Below, one piece after another: positions 14,548 through 21,320 of a stretch of 21,320 nucleotides of DNA. The translations under genes and the position numbers were made by a program. The notes under the pieces were generated by a model. It was not told the DNA's origin. It saw only the letters and a program-made list of their open reading frames with translations, and made no database searches. Source of the stretch: Chloroflexota bacterium (GTDB taxonomy: Bacteria; Chloroflexota; Chloroflexia; QHBQ01; JADMIH01); assembly GCA_015478675.1 (NCBI GenBank), contig JADMIH010000050.1, forward strand, positions 1 through 21,320, in the 5' to 3' direction. Numbering within the stretch: position 1 is the stretch's first letter; every line of letters begins with the position of its first letter.

Positions 14548-15075
14548 ATGGCAGATGTTGAAGAGAACCGAGCCCATGAACAACCGTGGAAAGTTCGCCT
14601 GCTCAACGAGAGTCAGCGACGGTCACTCGCCACAGTAGCGCGGCGCGTTGAACTCGCGGCCTGGCACCTGGAGGAACGGCTGCTCCGGGAAACGCCTCCC
14701 CAGCTTGCACTCACCCGTTTCACCGATCCACCTGATTCAGCCCAGCGCACCGCACTGCTGCGTCTTGTGCAACACGTCCGTCAGGAGGTAGCGACCCTCG
14801 CTGTAGACTACCACCTGGCGGTCACCCAGGAGAGCTTTGTGCGCAGCACGATAGGAGAGTTTACTTTGTTATGGTGCGACTTGGAAGACAGCCGACCGCA
14901 GAAACTACAAAGGTATGGTGCCCTCAACCCCCAGGCAGATGAGGTCCTCGGTCCACCGATCCAGCGATTAATCGAACTCATGCTGGCCATGAGCGATGTG
15001 ACAGGCGGAAAGCAAGAGAGCATACGTCTCTGGCAAGAGGTCGTCCATGACACTCCAGAAGGAAGGGAAGGGTAA
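14548..15075 (+). CDS. Hypothetical helical protein
   Basis: A 175-residue, mostly alpha-helical soluble protein with alternating charged and hydrophobic residues (for example SLATVARRVELAAWHLEERL and RTALLRLVQHVRQEVATLAV). No signal peptide, membrane helix or known motif is seen. AGAGGA precedes ATG 14548 with about 8 bases of spacing. It starts 44 bases after the pyrophosphatase-like gene and is probably the second gene of the riboswitch 3 transcript. It is convergent with the GalT-like gene, ending 37 bases away. Function unknown; no family recognised. Confidence 0.7.
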   Translation: MADVEENRAHEQPWKVRLLNESQRRSLATVARRVELAAWHLEERLLRETPPQLALTRFTDPPDSAQRTALLRLVQHVRQEVATLAVDYHLAVTQESFVRSTIGEFTLLWCDLEDSRPQKLQRYGALNPQADEVLGPPIQRLIELMLAMSDVTGGKQESIRLWQEVVHDTPEGREG

Positions 15076-15112
15076 GGATGCTGCTCTTCTCCATAGTTCT
15101 CTTGAGTAATCT

Positions 15113-16141
15113 TTAGAGCTGTATGATAAGCTTGAGGGCAGCGGCTGCCGCTTCTGGAGTTTGCACCATGAAATGCTCCTGGTAGAGGTGCTGGAGCGCG
15201 GTCGTATCGGTTCCCCAGATGCTTGGCGTGAGATAGAGTCGTGGGGAAAGTCGGGCATGCAGACACATCTCCTGGCTCCCCGCCACCCCTGAGAACCATG
15301 CCAGATTGAAACTGTACACCCCTTGGGATGCCAGGTGCTGAAGTGCCTGCCCCAATCCCCGGCAGAACTCATCCAATGCTGCTTGGGACAGATCGACGAG
15401 CGTTTGGTGCTCGGGAAACAGAATGAGCGTATCTGCCAAGAGGCTCTGGGAGACAAAACTGGTCAGCCAGGCCGTGTGTGCCCCTCGTGCCACCCATCGC
15501 TCCACGAGACGTTCTTCCGCTACCAGCACATCTACCCAGTAGGAGCGTCCTTCTTCACGATAGTAGCGCGAGCTACAGGTGAGTTCCTCTTCCAGGGTGT
15601 TGCCAGGCGCATCGGTAGCGAAAATCTGTAGATGGGGATGGATCTGAGTTCCTCCTGAAGCGGGAAAGTAATTCCAGAAGACGAGCGCATAGGTCGTCCG
15701 TGGGTGCTGCTGGGCATAGCGCAGATAATCCTGGCTCACCCGGAAAGCCTGAAAGAGTTGGGTTTGCGTGAATGTTCCCAGAGGTACGTAGTGTTGCTGG
15801 CTCATGACCGTCACCGCGCTATGTTCATCATAGGGCACCAGGTTGGGAAAAAGCACAGCTTCTCCGAGCTGAAGGCGTCCCTCTGGAACGATCTCGGCTG
15901 GGAACTTGGGAGTGACCTGGAAAATCCGATCAGGGCAGAACGGGCAGGTAGGTTGTGAGGCCGCAACCAGTGGCGCAACATCTAGCGGATGGAGATGAAA
16001 CCCCAGCCCATGAGCGACCCGTCCACTGCGACCCGTCAACGGGTCGCGGCGCATTTCGCAGGCAATCGTCTTTTCCTGGAAGTTGGTGCGTGGATCAAGG
16101 TAACGGGCGATTTTCTGGCGTCGTTCAAAGCGAATAGGCAT
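15113..16141 (-). CDS. Galactose-1-phosphate uridylyltransferase-like HIT-superfamily protein
   Basis: Cytoplasmic protein of 342 residues related to GalT of the Leloir pathway, which transfers UMP between UDP-glucose and galactose-1-phosphate. CPFC (C66, C69) matches the zinc-binding pair. GTQIHPHLQIFA carries the active-site HPH motif (H168, H170, Q172) of the HIT fold. YALVFWNYFPASGGTQ just before it matches the GalT NxxxxSGxSxxHPH region loosely. ATG 16141 has a strong AAGGAGG 5 bases upstream; a longer in-frame start at 16210 is unsupported. No galK, galE or sugar genes are adjacent, so the true nucleotide or sugar substrate is uncertain; a phosphorylase-type HIT enzyme is an alternative. 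It lies 178 bases downstream of the DUF4129 gene, so it may have its own promoter. Confidence 0.8.
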   Translation of the reverse strand: MPIRFERRQKIARYLDPRTNFQEKTIACEMRRDPLTGRSGRVAHGLGFHLHPLDVAPLVAASQPTCPFCPDRIFQVTPKFPAEIVPEGRLQLGEAVLFPNLVPYDEHSAVTVMSQQHYVPLGTFTQTQLFQAFRVSQDYLRYAQQHPRTTYALVFWNYFPASGGTQIHPHLQIFATDAPGNTLEEELTCSSRYYREEGRSYWVDVLVAEERLVERWVARGAHTAWLTSFVSQSLLADTLILFPEHQTLVDLSQAALDEFCRGLGQALQHLASQGVYSFNLAWFSGVAGSQEMCLHARLSPRLYLTPSIWGTDTTALQHLYQEHFMVQTPEAAAAALKLIIQL

Positions 16142-16319
16142 ACGTTCCTCCTTCATCCTTTCAGCCCTGCTGGGCTGCATTTCAATAGTTGGCAGTATAG
16201 GGAACGGCAACGCTCCCTTACCTACCCAACCTCATTGTGCAGTTCTCTCGTACAGAGGTCGATTTCGAGCCGAATCTTACAGGCAGGCCCGTGCCGTTCA
16301 ACGATCGAGTGCTTGTCCC

Positions 16320-17867
16320 TCAAGAGCGAGAACGAGGCGGTGATACTCTGCCTGTCAGCCGGGCCACCAGGTGTGGCACCCAGGTCTGCAAATGGGTACG
16401 CTGGTGCTGGAGCGTCAGCTTGCCTCCGTAGCGTTCGCCCGCATACGCACGCGTCAGTTCGTCCAGTATAGCACGATCGGGTGGTCGGCGATCGTCAGAA
16501 GGAAGTTCTTGCGCGTTCGGTGCCGCGTTTTCCAGGTGGACGAGGAGGCGTGCCTCATATTCGGCAGGGGTTTCAGCAGGGGCTCGTGCCAGGTCATCCT
16601 TCTCCGTCGCCAGTGCCTGGAGCAGCTCGCGATAGTGGGCGCGAGCCGAGCCTGGATCGAGAGGTTCGAGAGGTATGAGGGCAGAGCTCAGCCGTCTGCG
16701 TCGATTCCACCATGCTCGCCAACGCTCACCCAGCAAAGAGCGTGCATCCAGCCCTTCACGTACTTCTTCGACTCCCTCGTCGTCACTCGTCAAGAACCGC
16801 CGTCGTAGGCTGGCCCTGACCACCATGAACACAACGATCATCACCACGAGCAAGAAGATCCAGCGACCAATCGTCAGCACCTCTGGCGGGATGGTCTGAG
16901 GCACTCCTGGGACCTGAAAGGGTGGTTTTTTCGGCCCCGTATTTTGTGGCTGTTGCGGAGGAGATGCCTGGTGGGGGAGCAAGCCAATCAGGAAGGAGAT
17001 GAGATAAAAGACCGGCGCAAGGAGGAAGATGATGCCATACAGCATCCAATTGACGAGCGTTCCCAGCGCATTCCAGAGTGGAGTCAATGCCGACACGACC
17101 AGTTCAAAGGAGGCGAACGAGAAAATCGCTTCTATGGCGATGACCAGCGCAATCAAGATCACCCCCAGGAGCGTCAGTGCGAGGAGCCAGGAGCGCGTCG
17201 GGTCAGCCTGCGAGCCGTCCAGTATGCGACGAGCGTTGCGGATGGCTCCCAGACGTGCCAGCGATAGCCCTACCAGCCCACAGAGAAAGAAGACAGGCAG
17301 GGTGCCAGTCAGTGCAGCGCGGAGCGTTTGCAGTTCTGCTGCTGGAAACACGACCACAATGACCAGGACGCCGAGCAATACCCCAAAGCCAATTTTGAAG
17401 GAGGTGGACAATTGCCCATATTCGAAGCCTGTCTGCGCCCATGTTCTACCGCGTCGCCAGAACCATGTCACGAGTGCCACCCCAACCAGAACAGCAGGTA
17501 TGCCCTCTCCTTGTAGTGCCGATGGAAGCAACGCCCCCACGACTGCGAGAATGGCAATGAGCCAGCTCAGCAAGTGCAGCCAGGCCAGCCGCCTGCCCTG
17601 GAACCTCTGTCGAATAAGGTGCTCTACGATCATCGCCCACCAGAGGAGACCCAGTGCGACCAGCGCAATGGCCCCCGCTCCAAAAGGCGACGTTGTCTTC
17701 GATCCAGCAATCAGGAGCGTGAGAAAGGCGATCACCAGCGCAATCGGTTGCGCCTCCATGCTACTGACCGCGAGAGGAAGGGCGAAGCGTTCAATCCAGG
17801 TGGAGGGCGGCTGTGCTTCGACCGATGGTATTGTGCTCTTCGTCTTCAACATGTTTGACGAGTTCAT
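16320..17867 (-). CDS. DUF4129-type multi-pass membrane protein
   Basis: Membrane protein of 515 residues with about seven helices in the first 300 residues, a Pro-rich linker (PHQASPPQQPQNTGPKKPPF), one more helix (WIFLLVVMIVVFMVVRASL), and a cytoplasmic C-terminal DUF4129 domain. That domain shows AHYRELLQALA, APAETPAEYEARL and ELTRAYAGERYGG, in the order expected for the family. ATG 17867 is preceded by AGGGAGGTG 6 bases upstream, so the 77-base overlap with the DUF58 gene is real; a longer frame to 17939 is not supported. MoxR, DUF58 and DUF4129 genes commonly sit together, often with a transglutaminase, which is missing here. The role of the set is probably cell-envelope or protein-complex maturation. 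Confidence 0.82.
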   Translation of the reverse strand: MNSSNMLKTKSTIPSVEAQPPSTWIERFALPLAVSSMEAQPIALVIAFLTLLIAGSKTTSPFGAGAIALVALGLLWWAMIVEHLIRQRFQGRRLAWLHLLSWLIAILAVVGALLPSALQGEGIPAVLVGVALVTWFWRRGRTWAQTGFEYGQLSTSFKIGFGVLLGVLVIVVVFPAAELQTLRAALTGTLPVFFLCGLVGLSLARLGAIRNARRILDGSQADPTRSWLLALTLLGVILIALVIAIEAIFSFASFELVVSALTPLWNALGTLVNWMLYGIIFLLAPVFYLISFLIGLLPHQASPPQQPQNTGPKKPPFQVPGVPQTIPPEVLTIGRWIFLLVVMIVVFMVVRASLRRRFLTSDDEGVEEVREGLDARSLLGERWRAWWNRRRRLSSALIPLEPLDPGSARAHYRELLQALATEKDDLARAPAETPAEYEARLLVHLENAAPNAQELPSDDRRPPDRAILDELTRAYAGERYGGKLTLQHQRTHLQTWVPHLVARLTGRVSPPRSRS

Positions 17868-19167
17868 GCCACACCTCCCTTCCGCCCAATCGATGGACTG
17901 GTACGTCATATGTTTCTGCTCCCACTTTGCTCTCTGCATCCCCTGTCAGGGCAAGGGAAACAACTGCACCCCGGCTCCGCAGGTCTACCAGGCTCTCGAT
18001 GGTCGTATCCTGGAGGACCGCTGCTGCACTGACCAGGACGACGGTCGTCCCAAAAGGCAAGGTGAAGCGTTCGGCATCGATGAATGTGTCCATGGGTGAA
18101 CCAAAATAGGGCAGGAGTCGGCCTAAAGCCGAGAGGATGCGTTCCCTCTGTCCGCTCTCACTCGCCAGCGGTACACGCACACGATGGATGAATGACTGCG
18201 GTGTCACCTCTTGAGCATCGCTTGCGCTTGCACTTTCACCGGAGAGACTCAGCATCAGACTATTGGCAAGCAAGCCGACCGCGTAGCCTTCGTCGAGTGC
18301 CCACATAGCCAGAGAAGCTGCCGCTGCAATGGTTAATTCCTGGATTTCCGGGTCCAGACCCATCCAGGACTCTTTATAGGTATTGATATCGAGCAGGATG
18401 AAGAGGCGATGCTGGCTGCTCGGTTCGTAGACCTTGCTCCGTAGTTCACCCGCACGGGCCGTCGCTTTCCAGTGAATGCGGCGCGGATCATCGCCCAACA
18501 CATACTCACGCACGCCTGCAACGCGCAGAGGGTCTTCCAGGACACGACGGGGCGTCGCTCGTGTACCAAAGGGATGGCGAGCTGGTAATCCAAAGGATTC
18601 GAGAGGAGCAATCAAGGGATAGACCAGCAGCGTCTCGCGCACCGCTATACGCTCTTCGCGCACAAGCCAGCCGAAGGGGTCACCACTGCGAATATATGCC
18701 GGCCCAAAGGTATAGACCCCACGTCCCATGCAGCGCAGCCAGTACTGCCGTGTCACCCGTTGGAACGACCAGAGGGAAAAGCTATTCACCAGCGCGACTC
18801 GATTGACCTTGTACGTTGGTGCTGTCCGTCCAGTCAACAGGGTAAGTTGTTCGGGGATCTCATCTTCCATCTCCAGCCACGGCAGCGGCAAGAGTTTCTG
18901 GTTTTCCACGCTGATCGCGAGGGTCAGCACCTCTCCAAAGAAGGCACGAGGCGCACTGACCTGCTGGCGAATACGCAGGTTGCGCAGCGCAAAGCGATAC
19001 CAGATTTCAGGAACAAGTCCGATCACCAGTGCAAATAGGGCCGCGAGAAAGGCGATTGGTTGGCGTGTGAGCGCACTCAGGACAAACAGGGCCACGGCAA
19101 GCACGTACCAGGGGCGACGCGCAATGATAGTTTCATCGTGAGCAGTGTTGAAGCGATCCGCGTCCAT
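17791..19167 (-). CDS. DUF58 family protein (MoxR partner)
   Basis: 458-residue protein with two N-terminal membrane helices (about residues 18-55) and a large domain behind them. The DUF58 signature is clear: REYVLGDDPRRIHWKATARA followed by GELRSKVYEP (about 225-255). A von Willebrand-A-like strand follows (RLFILLDINTYK). An earlier segment, GVYTFGPAYIRSGDPFGW, is also typical of the family. ATG 19167 has AAGAGG about 9 bases upstream and begins 5 bases after the moxR stop, so the two are translated together. Family members act with MoxR AAA+ ATPases; in some bacteria the pair is needed for envelope stress tolerance or enzyme maturation, but the client is not evident here. Transcription probably starts at riboswitch 4. 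Confidence 0.9.
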   Translation of the reverse strand: MDADRFNTAHDETIIARRPWYVLAVALFVLSALTRQPIAFLAALFALVIGLVPEIWYRFALRNLRIRQQVSAPRAFFGEVLTLAISVENQKLLPLPWLEMEDEIPEQLTLLTGRTAPTYKVNRVALVNSFSLWSFQRVTRQYWLRCMGRGVYTFGPAYIRSGDPFGWLVREERIAVRETLLVYPLIAPLESFGLPARHPFGTRATPRRVLEDPLRVAGVREYVLGDDPRRIHWKATARAGELRSKVYEPSSQHRLFILLDINTYKESWMGLDPEIQELTIAAAASLAMWALDEGYAVGLLANSLMLSLSGESASASDAQEVTPQSFIHRVRVPLASESGQRERILSALGRLLPYFGSPMDTFIDAERFTLPFGTTVVLVSAAAVLQDTTIESLVDLRSRGAVVSLALTGDAESKVGAETYDVPVHRLGGREVWHELVKHVEDEEHNTIGRSTAALHLD

Positions 19168-19172
19168 GGCTC

Positions 19173-20168
19173 TTACCTCTTCTGTGGCAGCGAGATGGTC
19201 TCAACGGGCACGGGAACAGACGCCACGATTTCGGTGATGATCGCATCGGCGGCACTCCCACGCAAGCGAGCACGAGTCGTGGTCAGCAGTCGATGCGCCA
19301 GCACATCAGGTGCTAATCGCTTCACGTCGTCGGGCTGGACGTAATCGCGTCCCTGCATCGCGGCGTAGGCCTCACAGGCTCGATAGAGGGCAAGGGAGCC
19401 GCGTGGACTCACTCCCAGCGTCACGGCGGGATGTGCATGCGTGGCACGCACGATGGCGAGGAGGTAGCGTTCCACCTCCGGCTGCCACCCGACCTGGCGA
19501 ATCGCATGTTGGAGTGCAAGCACCTGTTCGGCGGAGACCATCGGTTGCAAGGACGCAAGTGGCTCATCGTTTTTGAAGCGGTGCAGGATGACCTGCTCCT
19601 CCTCTTCGGAAGGATAGCCGACGCGCACGCGCAGCAAGAAGCGGTCGAGTTGCGCCTCCGGCAGGGGAAACGTCCCCTCCAATTCGACGGGATTCTGCGT
19701 GGCCAGCACAAGATAGGGTCGCGGCAGAGGCATCGTTTCGCGCTCAACGGTCACCTGGCGCTCGGCCATCGCCTCAAGCAGTGCGGATTGCGTACGCGGC
19801 GTCGCACGGTTGATCTCATCGACCAGCAGGATTTGTGCGAAGATCGGCCCCGGGCGAAAGACGAACTGGCCCTGCCGTTGATCAAAGTAGCTGACACCCG
19901 TGATGTCCGTCGGCAAGAGGTCGGGCGTCCCCTGCACGCGCTGAAATGTTGCACCGAGAGAACGTGCTAACGCCTTGGCCATCACCGTTTTGCCCATACC
20001 AGGCACATCTTCCAGCAAAACATGCCCGTCGGAGAGCAGCGCAACCAGGAGGAGATCGATGACCTCGAGCTTGCCAACAATGACGCGTGCGATATTGGTG
20101 CGCACGGCCTCGGCCAGTGCCTGCACTTCATGCAAAGGGAAGGAAGCAGATTCATCAGTCATCGTCAC
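19173..20168 (-). CDS. moxR: MoxR-family AAA+ ATPase
   Basis: Cytoplasmic AAA+ ATPase of about 331 residues, normal for MoxR. Walker A is VPGMGKT (about 55-61), Walker B is ILLVDEINRA (113-122), sensor 1 is LATQNP (N159), followed by the MoxR hallmark GTFPLPEAQLDRF and the C-terminal GVSPRGSLALYRA. MoxR proteins act as chaperone-like remodellers with VWA/DUF58 partners. The start is taken as GTG 20168, with GGCGG 7 bases upstream; in-frame ATGs at 20186 and 20162 are alternatives. It is the first gene after fluoride riboswitch 4, 10-30 bases downstream of the terminator T run. It heads moxR-DUF58-DUF4129. Confidence 0.92.
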   Translation of the reverse strand: MTMTDESASFPLHEVQALAEAVRTNIARVIVGKLEVIDLLLVALLSDGHVLLEDVPGMGKTVMAKALARSLGATFQRVQGTPDLLPTDITGVSYFDQRQGQFVFRPGPIFAQILLVDEINRATPRTQSALLEAMAERQVTVERETMPLPRPYLVLATQNPVELEGTFPLPEAQLDRFLLRVRVGYPSEEEEQVILHRFKNDEPLASLQPMVSAEQVLALQHAIRQVGWQPEVERYLLAIVRATHAHPAVTLGVSPRGSLALYRACEAYAAMQGRDYVQPDDVKRLAPDVLAHRLLTTTRARLRGSAADAIITEIVASVPVPVETISLPQKR

Positions 20169-20196
20169 GCATCGTCCGCCTTTCATTCCACAGAAT

Positions 20197-20238
20197 AAAA
20201 AAAGCCTCTACAACGCTGAAGGAAGCGTTATAGAAGCT
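20197..20238 (-). terminator. Expression-platform terminator of riboswitch 4
   Basis: On the minus strand AGCTTCTATAACGCT pairs with AGCGTTGTAGAGGCT over 15 bases (two G-U pairs) with a six-base loop, followed by seven T (20203-20197). It is the strongest of the four terminators. Confidence 0.85.
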
Positions 20239-20290
20239 ATCAGCCTTTATCGGCAATTGGGAGGCGAGCCTCATCGCCTTTGATGTTGCG
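20197..20290 (-). promoter_or_regulatory. Fluoride riboswitch (crcB motif) 4
   Basis: On the minus strand GGCGATGAGGCTCGCC (20278-20263) is followed by TCCCAATTGCC, GATAAAGGCTGATAGCTTCT, and a terminator. All core elements of the fluoride aptamer are present and nearly identical to riboswitch 2. The AGCTTCTA strand is again shared with the terminator. A -10-like TATGCT is seen at 20318-20313, but no good -35 box. The target is the moxR operon, an unusual choice for this riboswitch class. Confidence 0.88.
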
Positions 20291-20429
20291 CATCAAATAT
20301 TTTTCTTCTGCAAGCATAGCACATGATGTGGGAAAAATCCAGGTGATGCTCTTCAACTAGAGGGAAAGCATAAGGGAGAAGGAAGAGGTGGGCATATCCT
20401 CATCCTACGCACTCTCAGCAAAAAACCTG

Positions 20430-20835
20430 TGATCAGCACAGTTTACATATCGTCTAGCGAAATTCGGCATACTGCACTCCTTGATCAGAATGATGAATGG
20501 GCCCTGGACGCACATCCCGCTTCTGCAAGGCCATTTCTAACGCCTGGAGGCTCAAACTGCTATTACCAACAGCGATTGATGCCCAGCCAGCGACAAAGCA
20601 TTCCTATCGACGCATTAGTCATCTGCTTCCGTAACTGCTCGATCAGTTAGTGCCATCGCTCGATGGAAGCCAGTTGTAAGACCTAATGCAAGGCTTTTTT
20701 AGGACTGTATTCTCCATCGTTAGCTGTCCATAAAAGCGTTCTAGTTCTGCGACATGAGCTTCGAGCACCTCGACCGACCGTTCCTGGCTCTTAGGAGAAG
20801 AACGCTGCTTCTCCTTTAGCTTGATAGGCTTCGCG
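20430..20835 (-). mobile_element. Degraded IS3-family insertion sequence
   Basis: Remnants of both IS3-type reading frames lie in order on the minus strand. The orfA tail (about 20829-20683) reads KSQERSVEVLEAHVAELERF followed by YGQLTMENTVLKKALH, the leucine-zipper end of an IS3 OrfA. The orfB start (about 20650-20563) reads LIEQLRKQMTNASIGMLCRW and LGINRCW, then a stop. An integrase-core piece (about 20560-20454) in another frame reads LSLQALEMALQKRDVRPGP followed by IHHSDQGVQYAEFR, the IHHSDxGxQY motif around the second catalytic Asp. Stops, a frame change and missing middle and end parts show it is dead. Terminal repeats were not found. Confidence 0.72.
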
Positions 20836-20871
20836 CAACGGCATCAAACGAATTTTTGTGGGAGAATGTGA

Positions 20872-21147
20872 GCGCAGAAGGAGCATCTCCCAGGCATGGC
20901 TGCCCTGTGGGATGTGGCGACCGTCGAAGAACGCTACGAGATGGTGACGATTGTCCTGGAGCCAGGCGGGTTATACGATGATCTGGAAAACAAGATCATC
21001 TCCGCATTAAAACCCCGTCCAGCGTTTCTACCGATCTTGCGGATGCTGAACGGGATCATGGAGTTTGACGAGACCAGAGGTCTGCTTGTGACAGAACACT
21101 GGTGCGACCGGAACCGACGGGATTCGAACCCGCGATCTTCTGCGTGA
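20872..21147 (+). pseudogene. C-terminal fragment of a serine recombinase
   Basis: The frame from about 20872 (after TGA 20869) reads MAALWDVATVEERYEMVTIV, LEPGGLYDDLENKIISALKP and RPAFLPILRML. This resembles the C-terminal end of large serine recombinases found in Ktedonobacteria-like genomes. The catalytic resolvase domain and the recombinase domain are absent; the IS3 remnant lies where they should be. The last 13 codons are read through the 3' end of the tRNA-Asp gene on the opposite strand, so the natural end has probably been lost or replaced at the tRNA boundary. The family call is from memory of similar tails and is moderate. Confidence 0.5.
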
Positions 21148-21182
21148 CAGGCAGACATGTTGGACCACTACACCACGGCTCC
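21109..21182 (-). tRNA. tRNA-Asp (anticodon GTC)
   Basis: On the minus strand a 74-base cloverleaf: acceptor GGAGCCG pairs with CGGTTCC (one G-U), D arm, anticodon stem-loop TGCCTGTCACGCA with GTC, and T arm GCGGGTTCGAATCCCGT. The discriminator is G. The 3' CCA is not encoded. A good promoter lies 46 bases upstream. Confidence 0.95.
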
Positions 21183-21227
21183 TGGTTACTGTGCATGGGA
21201 TGCTTTGTTTCATCCGGTGCGTGTACG

Positions 21228-21256
21228 ATCATACCAGACAGGCTTCTTCCTGTCAA
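21228..21256 (-). promoter_or_regulatory. Promoter of tRNA-Asp
   Basis: On the minus strand TTGACA (21256-21251) and TATGAT (21233-21228) are 17 bases apart, near-perfect consensus. An inverted repeat GACAGG-cttctt-CCTGTC (21236-21253) overlaps the spacer and -35 box. Confidence 0.8.
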
Positions 21257-21320
21257 GCCTTTTTCTCGTAGTGGTTCAGGATTTATCAAAGGAAGAGATG
21301 TGAGGGGAAGGGAAGAGAAG

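Noticed and set aside
17029..18099. Plus-strand open frame (356 codons) opposite the DUF4129 and DUF58 genes
   Set aside because: Low-complexity Ser/Arg/Pro product without motifs; the opposite strand carries clear families and a strong Shine-Dalgarno.
21109..21147. Peptide RNRRDSNPRSSA at the end of a plus-strand frame
   Set aside because: It is the T-arm and acceptor stem of tRNA-Asp translated on the wrong strand, a known annotation artefact.
21236..21253. GACAGG-cttctt-CCTGTC inverted repeat as a terminator or operator
   Set aside because: It sits inside a near-consensus tRNA promoter and has no suitably placed T run on the transcribed side; a chance repeat is the simpler reading.
1..21320. 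CRISPR arrays, rRNA genes and crcB or CLC-F genes
   Set aside because: None was seen: no regularly spaced identical repeats, no rRNA sequence, and no protein with the exporter signatures.

Overview
The window looks like chromosomal DNA of a soil Chloroflexota bacterium of the Ktedonobacteria type. This is an inference from gene style: a stand-alone WD40 propeller, tandem USP/CBS proteins and many paralogous hypotheticals with strong Shine-Dalgarno sites. No marker gene settles the taxonomy.

Layout. (1) 141-5205, plus strand: the membrane arm of a group 4 (Hyf/Hyc-type) complex, hyfC-hyfE-hyfF, then a 58-codon start of what looks like hyfG (the catalytic large subunit) that breaks off into an N-terminally truncated hyfB. 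No catalytic hydrogenase subunit is present. (2) 5224-8323, plus: a protein with two USP and four CBS domains, a small two-helix membrane protein and a seven-bladed WD40 protein; then a minus-strand uspA remnant. (3) 8441-10670: promoter, fluoride riboswitch, Cys-rich unknown protein, and a PH-like protein interrupted by an in-frame TAG. (4) 10667-11845: a CHR (chromate transporter) family protein. (5) 11884-15075: a control region with two back-to-back promoters and fluoride riboswitches. The minus-strand one drives a small HAD protein; the plus-strand one drives a protein with a degenerate inorganic-pyrophosphatase-like domain plus PH-like repeats, followed by a small hypothetical gene. (6) 15113-20290, minus: a fluoride riboswitch leading moxR, DUF58 and DUF4129 genes, then a GalT-like gene. 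(7) 20430-21256: IS3-family remnant, serine-recombinase tail, and tRNA-Asp with its promoter.

The main result is four fluoride (crcB-motif) riboswitches within 12 kb, each with an intrinsic terminator that reuses the 3' strand of the aptamer, and none in front of crcB or a CLC-F exporter. They precede genes of other kinds: a pyrophosphatase-like protein, a HAD phosphatase-like protein, MoxR/DUF58/DUF4129, and a Cys-rich unknown. As I recall the literature, formate-hydrogenlyase-like and universal stress genes are also reported next to this riboswitch class, so most of the window can be read as one fluoride-response neighbourhood. Scars of rearrangement (hyfG/hyfB junction, uspA remnant, in-frame stop, orphan coding fragments, IS and recombinase remnants) show that it has been reshuffled repeatedly.
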